Assembly (NCBI RefSeq): GCF_036881825.1
Contig: NZ_JBAJMW010000011.1
Span: forward strand, 1 to 64,000
Source of the DNA: Tersicoccus mangrovi
GTDB taxonomy: Bacteria > Actinomycetota > Actinomycetes > Actinomycetales > Micrococcaceae
Length of the DNA stretch: 64,000 nucleotides
Direction of reading: 5' to 3'
The position numbers were made by a program, and so were the translations under genes. The notes below the pieces were generated by a model that was not told the DNA's origin, ran no database searches, and saw nothing but the letters and a program-made list of their open reading frames with translations. Of the stretch, positions 52,037 through 60,159 are shown piece by piece (positions within the stretch are counted from its first letter, which is position 1; the number at the start of each line of letters is the position of its first letter).

Positions 52037-52594
52037 GTGATCGACGACACTCTGCTCGAAGCCGAGGACAAGATGGACAAGGCCGTCGACGTGGCGAAGG
52101 AGGACTTCGCCGCCGTCCGTACGGGCCGGGCGAACCCGTCCCTCTTCGCCAAGCTGACCGTCGACTACTACGGGGCTCCGACCCCGCTGCAGCAGCTGGC
52201 CTCCTTCCAGAACCCCGAGGCCCGCACCCTGCTCATCACCCCCTACGACAAGGGGTCCCTCAACGACATCGAGAAGGCGTTGCGCGCCTCGGACCTGGGT
52301 GCCAACCCGGCCAACGACGGCAACGTCATCCGGATCGTCATGCCCGAGCTGACCGAGGAGCGCCGCCGGGACTACATCAAGCTCGTCCGCAACAAGGCGG
52401 AGGAGGCGAAGGTGTCCGTCCGGAACATCCGTCGCCGCGCCAAGGACGACCTGGACAAGCTCGTCAAGGACGGCGAGGTCGGGGAGGACGAGGGCACGCG
52501 CGCCGAGAAGGAACTCGACTCGGCGACCAAGCGGCACACGGACTCGATCGACGAGCTGCTCAAGCGCAAAGAGACCGAGCTGCTGGACGTCTGA
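52037..52594 (+). CDS. frr: Ribosome recycling factor
   Basis: The 185-residue protein separates ribosomal subunits after termination, together with EF-G. MDKAVDVAKEDFAAVRTGRA, NPSLFAKLTVDYYG, TLLITPYDKGS and VSVRNIRRRAKDDLDKL are diagnostic. The GTG at 52037 with AAGGAG 7 nt upstream gives exactly the usual family length; an in-frame ATG 15 codons earlier would not. Its TGA is followed directly by the cdsA ATG. Confidence 0.96.
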   Translation: MIDDTLLEAEDKMDKAVDVAKEDFAAVRTGRANPSLFAKLTVDYYGAPTPLQQLASFQNPEARTLLITPYDKGSLNDIEKALRASDLGANPANDGNVIRIVMPELTEERRRDYIKLVRNKAEEAKVSVRNIRRRAKDDLDKLVKDGEVGEDEGTRAEKELDSATKRHTDSIDELLKRKETELLDV

Positions 52595-53575
52595 ATGAGC
52601 GATCTCCCGACGCCGGACGGGCCAGGGCACCCCCCGGCCGGTTCCGCGCCGCTCGGGTCGCCGGTCCAGGCCGCGGCCACGGCAGCGCCCGGACGGGGGA
52701 CCCGCCGCTTCAGCCTGCTGCCGCCGGCGCACGGGCGGGCCAACCGTACCGCGCGGAAGACACCGTCGCGTGCCGGCCGCAACCTGCCCGCCGCGATCGC
52801 CGTCGGGCTCGCGCTGCTCGGTGCCCTCATCGTCGGGCTGCTGTTCTCGCCCCTGCTCTTCACCGCCTTCGTGGCTGCCTTCGTCGTCGTCGGCGTGATC
52901 GAGTTCGCGCGGGCGATGGCGTTCCGGCAGGTGCTCGTGCCCCGGATCCCGGTCGCGCTCGGCGCGGCCGTCCTGCCGTTCGCCGCCTATCTCGGTGGCC
53001 CCGAGGCGCTCACGCTCGCCTTCGTGGGCGCCTGCCTGCTCACGGTGCTGTGGCGGGCGATCGACCCCCGCCCGGGCGCCCCCGCGGCGGCCCGCGCCGG
53101 GGTCATGGCCCTGACCTGGATCCCGCTCATGGTCAGCTTCGCGCTGCTGCTCGTGCGCACCCACGACGGCGCCCTCAAACTCATCACGATGCTGCTCCTC
53201 GTGGTCGCCAACGACACCTTCGGCTACATCGTCGGCGTCCTGTTCGGGCGGCACGCGATGGCCCCGCGCGTGAGCCCCAAGAAGACGTGGGAGGGCTTCG
53301 CCGGCTCCATCGTCGGAGCGGCCGTGATCGGCCTGCTCTGCGCGACCCTGCTGCTCGGCCAGAGCTGGTGGGTCGGCTCCGTCATGGCGGTCGCGACGGT
53401 CGGTGCCGCAACGCTCGGCGATCTGGCAGAATCCATGGTCAAGCGCGAAGTGGGGATCAAGGACATGGGCACGATCCTGCCGGGACACGGCGGTGTCATG
53501 GATCGGCTCGATTCCGTCATTATCGCGTCGCCGGTGGCATTCTTGATGTTCGAACTGCTGATGCCGCAGTTGTGA
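52595..53575 (+). CDS. cdsA: Phosphatidate cytidylyltransferase
   Basis: The 326-residue membrane enzyme makes CDP-diacylglycerol from phosphatidate and CTP. After a ~60-residue disordered N-terminus come about eight membrane helices. The signature is present: SPKKTWEGFAGSIVGA, then SMVKREVGIKDMG and PGHGGVMDRLDS. The ATG abuts the frr stop, so the two are coupled. Confidence 0.95.
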   Translation: MSDLPTPDGPGHPPAGSAPLGSPVQAAATAAPGRGTRRFSLLPPAHGRANRTARKTPSRAGRNLPAAIAVGLALLGALIVGLLFSPLLFTAFVAAFVVVGVIEFARAMAFRQVLVPRIPVALGAAVLPFAAYLGGPEALTLAFVGACLLTVLWRAIDPRPGAPAAARAGVMALTWIPLMVSFALLLVRTHDGALKLITMLLLVVANDTFGYIVGVLFGRHAMAPRVSPKKTWEGFAGSIVGAAVIGLLCATLLLGQSWWVGSVMAVATVGAATLGDLAESMVKREVGIKDMGTILPGHGGVMDRLDSVIIASPVAFLMFELLMPQL

Positions 53576-53657
53576 CCAGGTCGGCCCCGCCGTCGGCCCG
53601 GCTCGCGACCCGCGGCCACCCCGGGCGCGGTGCCCGGGTTCTGAAAGGACACGGCCG

Positions 53658-54284
53658 ATGAGCGCCACGGGGGAGTCGGGTCCTGCCACGACCACGGCAG
53701 GAACACCGGCGGCTCTGCCGGTCACGCCTCCGGCCGAACGCGCCGCGCGGACGGCCTTCACGCTCGTTCCCCACCGCCGCCGCGGCTACCGTCCGGCCCA
53801 GGTCGATGCCTTCCTCGCCCGCGTGCGTGAGGCCTGGGCGACCGACGCCGCCGACGCGTCGCTCGGCAGCGGCCACCTGCGCGACGCCGTCTTCGACCTC
53901 GTGCGGGGTGGCTACGACCCGCAGCAGGTGGACGAGGAACTCGACCGGCTCGAGGACGCCTTCGCCCGGCGCGAGCGGGAGGACGCCGACGTGACCCGTC
54001 GTGCCGACCTGGACCAGGCCCTCGCCGTCGTCCGTGCCCGCATCACCCGCGGCCCGGGACACCGCTTCCGCGTCCCGACCGGCCGGCGGCCCGGCTACCG
54101 GCAGCGTGACGTCGACGCCCTGTGCGACCGGGTGGGCGAACATCTCGACGGCGGCACGGCGCTGCGGGTCGAGGAGATCCGCGCGGCGCGCTTCTCCCCG
54201 CAGCGCGGCGCCGACGCCTACGACTCGGGCCAGGTCGACCTCTTCCTCGACCGCGTCATCGACGTCCTCCGCTCCCGCGGCTGA
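53658..54284 (+). CDS. DivIVA-domain protein with four DivIVA-like repeats
   Basis: The 208-residue soluble protein carries four short repeats of the DivIVA kind: RGYRPAQVDAFLARV, GYDPQQVDEELDRLED, GYRQRDVDALCDRV and AYDSGQVDLFLDRVIDVL. The usual coiled coil is absent. Proteins like this follow cdsA in many Micrococcales and may bind curved membrane or division proteins; the precise role is unknown. AAAGGAC precedes the ATG. The genes rlmN and dxr that often follow are not next to it here. Confidence 0.8.
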   Translation: MSATGESGPATTTAGTPAALPVTPPAERAARTAFTLVPHRRRGYRPAQVDAFLARVREAWATDAADASLGSGHLRDAVFDLVRGGYDPQQVDEELDRLEDAFARREREDADVTRRADLDQALAVVRARITRGPGHRFRVPTGRRPGYRQRDVDALCDRVGEHLDGGTALRVEEIRAARFSPQRGADAYDSGQVDLFLDRVIDVLRSRG

Positions 54285-54420
54285 TCCCTTCCGCGTCTGA
54301 GTCCTTCCCGGGCCGACCGGGACATCTCCCTCGCCGGCCGTGTCCGGACCGGCGCCGGCCGCTCCGCCGCCGCGCCTCCTCGTCGTGCTGCCGCAGATTT
54401 GTTGTGCCGCGCAACGTGTC

Positions 54421-54445
54421 GGCACCACCGTCCGTCGGTGGTGCC
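54421..54445. terminator. Hairpin in the spacer before the symporter operon
   Basis: GGCACCACCG and CGGTGGTGCC are perfect 10-bp arms with a TCCGT loop, upstream of the CRP-type box. It may end the transcript of the DivIVA-domain gene. Confidence 0.6.
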
Positions 54446-54461
54446 GGTTAGCCTGTGCGCA

Positions 54462-54475
54462 GTGATGTGGATCAC
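54462..54475. promoter_or_regulatory. CRP/GlxR-type box, GTGA-N6-TCAC
   Basis: A perfect inverted 4-bp half-site pair with CRP spacing lies 164 bp upstream of the DUF485/acetate-symporter operon. TAGCCT at 54449-54454 is a possible -10, placing the box at the transcription start. Confidence 0.5.
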
Positions 54476-54638
54476 GTCCGCCGGGTCCATCCCGGTGATC
54501 CCGGTGCTCCGCGTCGCTCGTACGTGATGCTCCACCACCGGCCCGGCCGGGATGCTGCACGCCGGTCGGCCCGCCGACGCCCGGACCCGGGTGTCGGTTC
54601 GCCGCCGAGCGCACCTGCTCATCCGTCAAGGAGGACCC

Positions 54639-55346
54639 ATGGGCACCCATCCATCACACGACGACCCCGATCCGGGCGCGGGATTCGACCCGACGCCCGA
54701 CGATCACCACCCCGGCCGCCACGAGGCCAGGCACGGCGACCTGCCGCCCGGCCCGCAGACCGCGGAGGACGACGCCCACGAGCCGGTGGGCAGGCACGCC
54801 GCTGCGACGGGCGCCGACACGACGCCCGACGTCGGCACGTCGACCGACGCCCGTACCGGCTCCGGTACCACCACCGAGTCGGCCGAGCCGGCCGACCTGC
54901 GCGACGTCGACTTCGTGGGCGTCCAGCGCGACGAACGGTTCGTCCACCTGCGGCGCAGCCATCGCAGCTTCGTCTTCCCGATGGCCGCCGCGTTCCTGGT
55001 CTGGTACTTCCTCTACGTGCTCCTGGCCGACTACGCGCACGAGTTCATGGCCACCCGGCTGGTCGGGTCGATCACGGTCGGGCTCGTGCTCGGGCTCGCC
55101 CAGTTCGTGACCACCTTCGCCATCACCATGGGCTACGTGTCCTACGCCAATCGCCGGCTCGACCCGCAGGCGGCCGCCCTCCGGGACGAGCTCGAGGGCA
55201 GCGACTCGCCCTATCACCGGGCGCCGACCACCGCCGGCACCTTCGACGGCGACGTCGACGTGCTCGCCCGCGGGGACGCCGGCGGCACGGGCCGTTCCAC
55301 CAGCACCCCTGGCACCACCGTCACCCGTGAAGGAGACCCCTCGTGA
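54639..55346 (+). CDS. DUF485-family small membrane protein, partner of the acetate symporter
   Basis: The 235-residue product has a ~110-residue acidic, disordered N-terminus. A DUF485 domain follows: VQRDERFVHLRRSHRSFVFP, then two membrane helices (AAFLVWYFLYVLLADY and SITVGLVLGLAQFVTTFA). DUF485 genes (yjcH type) nearly always sit before acetate symporters. AAGGAGG lies 7 nt before the ATG. Its stop overlaps the symporter GTG (GTGA). Confidence 0.85.
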   Translation: MGTHPSHDDPDPGAGFDPTPDDHHPGRHEARHGDLPPGPQTAEDDAHEPVGRHAAATGADTTPDVGTSTDARTGSGTTTESAEPADLRDVDFVGVQRDERFVHLRRSHRSFVFPMAAAFLVWYFLYVLLADYAHEFMATRLVGSITVGLVLGLAQFVTTFAITMGYVSYANRRLDPQAAALRDELEGSDSPYHRAPTTAGTFDGDVDVLARGDAGGTGRSTSTPGTTVTREGDPS

Positions 55347-56989
55347 GCGCACCGCACGCCCTGCCGGCCCTCATGCCCGGCCTCGTCCCCATGGCCCCGA
55401 ACGAGCAGGTCGGCACCCCGTGGGTCAACATCCTCATCTTCGGCGTCTTCGTCGTCATCACGCTCGTGATCGTGCTGCGGGCCAGCCGCAACAACCGCAC
55501 GGCCGCGGACTACTACGCCGCCGGCCGGTCCTTCACGGGACCGCAGAACGGGACGGCCATCGCGGGGGACTACCTCTCCGCCGCGTCCTTCCTCGGCATC
55601 GTCGGCGCCATCGCCGTCAACGGCTACGACGGCTTCCTCTACTCGATCGGCTTCCTCGTCGCGTGGCTCGTCGCCCTCCTGCTGGTCGCGGAGCTGCTGC
55701 GCAACACCGGCAAGTTCACGATGGCGGACGTGCTCTCGTTCCGGCTCCGGCAGCGGCCGGTGCGGATCGCCGCGGCCATCACCACCCTGGCCGTCTGCTT
55801 CTTCTACCTGCTCGCGCAGATGGCCGGCGCGGGCGGCCTCGTGTCGCTGCTGCTCGGCATCCCGGACCGGCTCGGGCAGTCCGTCGTCATCGTCGTCGTG
55901 GGCGCCCTGATGATCCTGTACGTGCTGGTCGGCGGCATGAAGGGCACCACCTGGGTGCAGATCATCAAGGCCGGCCTGTTGATCGTCGGTGCTGCCGTGA
56001 TGACGGTCTGGTTGCTCGCCCTGCACGGCTTCAACCTCTCCACGCTGCTCGACCACGCGGTGGCGACGGCGGGCGGGAACGAGGCGATCCTCAACCCGGG
56101 GCTGCAGTACGGCAAGACGCCGACCTCCCGGCTGGACTTCGTCTCCCTCGCCCTGGCGCTCGTGCTCGGCACTGCGGCCCTGCCGCACGTGCTGATGCGC
56201 TTCTACACCGTGCCGACGGCGAAGGAGGCGCGTCGGTCCGTCGTCTGGGCGATCTGGCTGATCGGCATTTTCTACCTCTTCACCCTCGTCCTCGGCTACG
56301 GCGCCGGGGCGCTGATTGGCGCGGACCGGATCAAGGCCGCCCCCGGCGGCGTCAACTCCGCGGCGCCGCTGCTCGCGTTCGACCTGGGCGGCTCCCTGCT
56401 GCTCGGCTTCATCTCGGCGGTCGCCTTCGCCACGATCCTCGCGGTCGTGGCCGGCCTGACGATCACCGCGGCCGCGTCCTTCGCGCACGACATCTACGCC
56501 AACGTCGTGCGGCGCGGCCAGGTCGACGCGGGCGGCGAGGTGAAGGTGGCACGCCGGACCGTCGTGGTGATCGGCATCGTCTCGATCATCGGCGGCATCG
56601 GGGCGCAGGGGCAGAACGTGGCGTTCCTCGTCGCGCTGGCCTTCGCGGTCGCCGCCTCGGCCAACCTGCCGACGATCCTGTACTCCCTGTTCTGGCCGCG
56701 GTTCACGACGCGCGGCGCCGTCTGGAGCATGTACGGGGGGCTCGCGGCGGCGATCGTGCTCATCGCGTTCTCCCCGGTCGTCTCCGGCTCGGCCACGGCC
56801 ATGATCCCCGGCGCGAACTTCGCGATCTTCCCGCTGTCCAACCCGGGGCTCGTGTCCATCCCGCTGGCGTTCCTGCTCGGCTGGGTCGGCTCGATCACCG
56901 ACCGGGCGGGGGAGAGCCGGCGCAAGCAGGCGGAGATGGAGGTGCGCTCGTTGACCGGCGTCGGCGCCGAGAAGGCCGTCGAGCACTGA
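55343..56989 (+). CDS. Cation/acetate symporter (SSS family)
   Basis: The 548-residue transporter has about 13 membrane helices with the solute:sodium symporter pattern: ADYYAAGRSFTGPQNGTAIA, SFLGIVGAIAVNGYDGFLYS and MKGTTWVQIIKAG. This subgroup (ActP/MctC) takes up acetate, pyruvate or propionate with a cation. It is coupled to the DUF485 gene and preceded by a CRP-type box. The stop codon overlaps the first of three 17-bp direct repeats. Confidence 0.88.
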   Translation: MSAPHALPALMPGLVPMAPNEQVGTPWVNILIFGVFVVITLVIVLRASRNNRTAADYYAAGRSFTGPQNGTAIAGDYLSAASFLGIVGAIAVNGYDGFLYSIGFLVAWLVALLLVAELLRNTGKFTMADVLSFRLRQRPVRIAAAITTLAVCFFYLLAQMAGAGGLVSLLLGIPDRLGQSVVIVVVGALMILYVLVGGMKGTTWVQIIKAGLLIVGAAVMTVWLLALHGFNLSTLLDHAVATAGGNEAILNPGLQYGKTPTSRLDFVSLALALVLGTAALPHVLMRFYTVPTAKEARRSVVWAIWLIGIFYLFTLVLGYGAGALIGADRIKAAPGGVNSAAPLLAFDLGGSLLLGFISAVAFATILAVVAGLTITAAASFAHDIYANVVRRGQVDAGGEVKVARRTVVVIGIVSIIGGIGAQGQNVAFLVALAFAVAASANLPTILYSLFWPRFTTRGAVWSMYGGLAAAIVLIAFSPVVSGSATAMIPGANFAIFPLSNPGLVSIPLAFLLGWVGSITDRAGESRRKQAEMEVRSLTGVGAEKAVEH

Positions 56990-57038
56990 GCCGGATCGAA
57001 CACCGAGCCGGATCGAACATTGAGCCGGATCGAACCCT
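56988..57038. repeat. Three 17-bp tandem repeats after the acetate symporter gene
   Basis: GAGCCGGATCGAACACC, GAGCCGGATCGAACATT and GAGCCGGATCGAACCCT follow each other with no gap. The first overlaps the symporter stop codon. Confidence 0.85.
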
Positions 57039-57180
57039 GAATCCACGGGTCCACCGGCCGCATCCTCGGCAGCGGACCCCGTGGGACGGCGTCCCGGTCC
57101 CTCCNTCGAACCCTGAATCCACGGGTCCACCGGCCGCATCCTCGGCAGCGGACCCCGTGGGACGGCGTCCCGTTCCCTCA
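57030..57180. repeat. 75-bp direct duplication around an N (probable assembly artefact)
   Basis: 57030-57104 and 57106-57180 are the same 75 bp except for two mismatches near their right ends. A single N at 57105 separates them. The most likely cause is two contig ends that overlap but were not merged; the true genome would then have one copy. Confidence 0.8.
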
Positions 57181-57204
57181 CCTGCGGGTGAGGGAACGGG
57201 ACGC
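57165..57204. terminator. Strong bidirectional terminator hairpin
   Basis: GCGTCCCGTTCCCTCACC and its perfect 18-bp complement flank a TGCG tetraloop. It separates the converging symporter and Lrp genes. Confidence 0.88.
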
Positions 57205-57264
57205 GCTGCGTCGCCCCGGCTCCGCCCCGTCGCGGGTCGGTTCCAGCTCCGGCGCCGGCGGCGG

Positions 57265-57762
57265 TCAGGTTCCGCCGCGGGCCAGTCCCTGGTCGATCAG
57301 GGGGAGCACCCGGTGGGGGATGATCTCGTGCATCGAGATCGACGTGTCGATGCGCATCACGCCGGGGCACGCGAGCATCGCGCCGTGGATGCGGAACAGG
57401 TCCTCGGCGTCGACGCCGACGACGCGCACGAGCAGGTCCGCGGTCCCGGTCGTGCCGTGCGCCTCGACGATCTCGGGGATGCGGCCGAAGGTCTCGGCGA
57501 TCGTCTCGAGCTCGGGCTGCTGCACCTGTACCGACATGAACGCCGTGAGCGGGTAGCCGAGCGCCGCCGGGGCCACCTGGTGCGCGAAGGGGAGGAAGGC
57601 GCCGCCCTCCTCGAGCCGCCCCAACCGGCTCTGCACGGTGTTGCGCGACAGACGCAGCCGACCACTGATCGCGACCGCCGTCCGGCGGGGGTGCAGCACC
57701 ATGTCCCGCAGGATCCGCAGATCGGTTGAATCGGCAAGCATCATGGGCTCGACAGTAGCCAT
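57265..57762 (-). CDS. Lrp/AsnC-family regulator
   Basis: The 165-residue product begins with an AsnC-type winged helix (STDLRILRDMVLHPRRTAVA, RLRLSRNTVQSRLGRLEEGG) and ends in a RAM effector domain (VGVDAEDLFRIHGAML, GVMRIDTSISMHEIIPHRV). It diverges from the branched-chain oxo-acid dehydrogenase operon and probably controls it, sensing a branched-chain amino acid or oxo-acid. This is the common BkdR arrangement. Starts at 57762 (ATG) and a TTG at 57780 are both possible; no ribosome site decides. Confidence 0.87.
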   Translation of the reverse strand: MATVEPMMLADSTDLRILRDMVLHPRRTAVAISGRLRLSRNTVQSRLGRLEEGGAFLPFAHQVAPAALGYPLTAFMSVQVQQPELETIAETFGRIPEIVEAHGTTGTADLLVRVVGVDAEDLFRIHGAMLACPGVMRIDTSISMHEIIPHRVLPLIDQGLARGGT

Positions 57763-57828
57763 GGTGACCACTTCTGCCAAGCTAGACGATGCTCAGATGT
57801 GCGACATGCTCAGTCGCGTGGCAGATCA

Positions 57829-57857
57829 TTGCGCGGTGTGATGCTTGTGAGTAAGTT
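57829..57857 (+). promoter_or_regulatory. Promoter of the branched-chain oxo-acid dehydrogenase operon
   Basis: TTGCGC, 17 bp, TAAGTT (-10 at 57852-57857). Transcription should start near 57864, about 70 nt before the first start codon. Confidence 0.5.
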
Positions 57858-57861
57858 CACA
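57846..57861. promoter_or_regulatory. CRP/GlxR box TGTGA-N6-TCACA
   Basis: The 16-bp site has perfect 5-bp arms and covers the predicted -10 element, so bound protein would repress. Two ATGCTCAG copies 17 bp apart at 57789 and 57806 are a separate candidate for the Lrp protein. Confidence 0.75.
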
Positions 57862-57934
57862 GTCAGGCGGCCGACGGAGCCCGCCCGGGTGATGACGCCA
57901 CCGCGTCGATCCCGACCCTTGATGCGAAAGCAGC

Positions 57935-59113
57935 GTGTCAGCCGTGTCCGTGAACAGTCTCATCCTCGATGCCCTCAACCAGGGCGGCCAGCTCGTCGAC
58001 GATCTCGTCCAGCTGATCAGCCCCACCGGTGAACGCCGGGTCAATCCCGTCTTCGACGCCCTCGTCGAGGACATCGACGCGGACGGCCTCGCCTCGTTCT
58101 ACGTCGACATGAGCGTCATCCGGCGGATCGACGCGGAGGCGACCGCGCTGCAGCGACAGGGTGAGCTCGGCCTGTGGCCGCCGCTGACCGGCCAGGAGGC
58201 CGCGCAGATCGGCTCCGGCCGGGCCCTCGACGCCCGCGACATGGTCTTCCCGAGCTACCGCGAGCACGGCGTCGCCTACACCCGCGGCGTCGACCCGGTC
58301 GACATCCTCCGCCTGTGGCGCGGTGCCGCCTCGTGCGGCTGGGACCCGACGGCCACCCAGATGGCCACCCCGCAGATCATCATCGGCGCGCAGACCCTGC
58401 ACGCCACCGGGTATGCGATGGGCATCAAGGCCGAGGGCTCCGACGAGGCCGCCATCGTCTACTTCGGAGACGGTGCCACCAGCCAGGGCGACGTCAACGA
58501 GGCCATGGTCTTCGCGGCCAGCTTCGGCGCGCCCGTGGTGTTCTTCTGTCAGAACAATCAGTGGGCCATCTCCGAGCCCGTGGGCCTGCAGGCGCAGGGC
58601 CACATCGCCGACCGCGCCCCGGGCTTCGGCATCCCCTCCGTCCGCGTCGACGGCAACGACGTCCTCGCCGTCACCGCGGTGACCCGCAAGGCCCTCGCCC
58701 GGGCCCGCGCGGGACAGGGCCCCTCCTACATCGAGGCGGTCACCTACCGCATGGGCCCGCACACCACGGCCGACGACCCGACGCGCTACGAGGACCGCGG
58801 TCTGCGGGCCGAGTGGGAGGGGCGGGACCCGCTCGCCCGGGTCCGCGCGCTGCTCGCGGCCGAGGGGCACGACGTCGACGCGCTCGACGCCGACGCCACG
58901 CGTGCCGCGGACCGTGCCGCCGCCGGCCTGCGGTCCGGCATCACGTCGATGGCCGACCCGACGCCCGAGAGCCTGTTCGAGCACGTGCTGAGCACGCCGG
59001 ACGCGTGGCTGGAGGACCAGCGCGACCGTTACCTGCTCTACCTGGACTCCGTGCACGGCGAGGTCGACGGCATCGAGGCGGGGCCCACGGCGTCGAGGGG
59101 GGCGCGGGCATGA
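57935..59113 (+). CDS. bkdA: 2-oxoacid dehydrogenase E1 component, alpha subunit (branched-chain type)
   Basis: The 392-residue subunit binds thiamine diphosphate through GDGATSQGDVNEAM and FFCQNNQWAIS. YREHGVAYTRGVDPVDILR and TYRMGPHTTADDPTRYED are other E1-alpha landmarks. It decarboxylates a 2-oxoacid. Branched-chain substrates fit better than pyruvate because an Lrp gene and methylcrotonyl-CoA carboxylase genes flank it. The GTG at 57935 is used, but in-frame GTGs at 57944 and 57950 cannot be excluded. The stop overlaps the beta gene (ATGA). Confidence 0.88.
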   Translation: MSAVSVNSLILDALNQGGQLVDDLVQLISPTGERRVNPVFDALVEDIDADGLASFYVDMSVIRRIDAEATALQRQGELGLWPPLTGQEAAQIGSGRALDARDMVFPSYREHGVAYTRGVDPVDILRLWRGAASCGWDPTATQMATPQIIIGAQTLHATGYAMGIKAEGSDEAAIVYFGDGATSQGDVNEAMVFAASFGAPVVFFCQNNQWAISEPVGLQAQGHIADRAPGFGIPSVRVDGNDVLAVTAVTRKALARARAGQGPSYIEAVTYRMGPHTTADDPTRYEDRGLRAEWEGRDPLARVRALLAAEGHDVDALDADATRAADRAAAGLRSGITSMADPTPESLFEHVLSTPDAWLEDQRDRYLLYLDSVHGEVDGIEAGPTASRGARA

Positions 59114-60159
59114 GCACGATGACGATGGCCGGGGCGCTGAACGCGGCGCTCGCGGCCGAGCTGGATCGGGACGAGAAGACCGTCCTGATGGGCGAGGACA
59201 TCGGCGCTCTCGGTGGCGTCTTCCGGGTGACCGACGGGCTGCAGGCCCGCTTCGGCAAGCACCGGGTCATGGACACGCCGCTGGCCGAGTCCGGCATCGT
59301 CGGCACCGCGATCGGCCTGGCCATGCGCGGCTTCCGGCCGGTCGTCGAGATCCAGTTCGACGGCTTCGTCTACCCGGCCTTCGACCAGATCGTCTCCAAC
59401 CTCGCCAAGCTGCACTACCGCACGCGGGGTGCGGTGACTCTGCCGGTGACCATCCGCATCCCGTTCGGCGGCGGCATCGGCTCCCCAGAACACCACTCGG
59501 AGTCCCCCGAGGCCTACTTCGCCCACACGGCGGGACTCCGGGTGGTCAGCGCTTCCACCCCGCAGGAGGCCTACAGCACGCTGCGTGCGGCCATCGCCTC
59601 GGACGACCCCGTCGTCTTCCTCGAACCCAAGCGACGCTACTGGGGCAAGGGCGAGGTCGACGACGCGCGGGAGGCCGACCTGACCCGCGCCGCCGTCGTG
59701 CGACCCGGGACGGACGCCACCGTCATCGCCTACGGGCCGCTCGTGGCCACCGCCCTGGACGCCGCCACCGCGGCCGAGGACGAGGGCGTCGACCTCGAGG
59801 TCATCGACCTGCGCTCCCTCTACCCGCTCGATCTGGCCACGCTCGAGGCGTCGGTGCGGAAGACGGGGCGGCTGCTCGTCACCCACGAGGCCGGCGAATT
59901 CGGCGGCCTCGGCGCGGAGATCGTCGCCGTCCTCACCACTCGCTGCTTCTACTCGCTGCAGGCGCCGCCCGAACGCGTCACCGGCTTCGACATCCCCTAC
60001 CCGCCGGCCCGGCTCGAGGACCACCACCTGCCCGACCTGGACCGCATCCTCGACGCCGTCGACCGGCTCGTCGGGCGCGAGAACTCCCAGACCGGTTCCC
60101 GTTTCGACGCGCTCGCCGGCGCGTCGTCCTCCACCTCCCTGATCGGAGCTGCTTCGTGA
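59110..60159 (+). CDS. bkdB: 2-oxoacid dehydrogenase E1 component, beta subunit
   Basis: The 349-residue subunit pairs with E1-alpha. Family segments are VLMGEDIGALGGVFRVTDGL, DTPLAESGIVGTAIGLAMRG and PFGGGIGSPEHHSESPEAY, with VTHEAGEFGGLGAEI in the C-terminal domain. The ATG at 59110 overlaps the alpha stop codon and gives the normal family length. Its stop overlaps the E2 GTG (GTGA), so all three subunits are made from one mRNA in fixed ratio. Confidence 0.92.
   Translation: MSTMTMAGALNAALAAELDRDEKTVLMGEDIGALGGVFRVTDGLQARFGKHRVMDTPLAESGIVGTAIGLAMRGFRPVVEIQFDGFVYPAFDQIVSNLAKLHYRTRGAVTLPVTIRIPFGGGIGSPEHHSESPEAYFAHTAGLRVVSASTPQEAYSTLRAAIASDDPVVFLEPKRRYWGKGEVDDAREADLTRAAVVRPGTDATVIAYGPLVATALDAATAAEDEGVDLEVIDLRSLYPLDLATLEASVRKTGRLLVTHEAGEFGGLGAEIVAVLTTRCFYSLQAPPERVTGFDIPYPPARLEDHHLPDLDRILDAVDRLVGRENSQTGSRFDALAGASSSTSLIGAAS

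Noticed and set aside
54462..54527. A 21-codon frame starting GTG 7 nt after TAGCCT
   Set aside because: It fits a leaderless leader peptide, but it coincides with the CRP-type box and has no conserved feature or codon support.
55214..57370. A reverse frame through the symporter gene and the N at 57105
   Set aside because: It is antisense to a well-conserved transporter and crosses an ambiguous base and a duplicated stretch.
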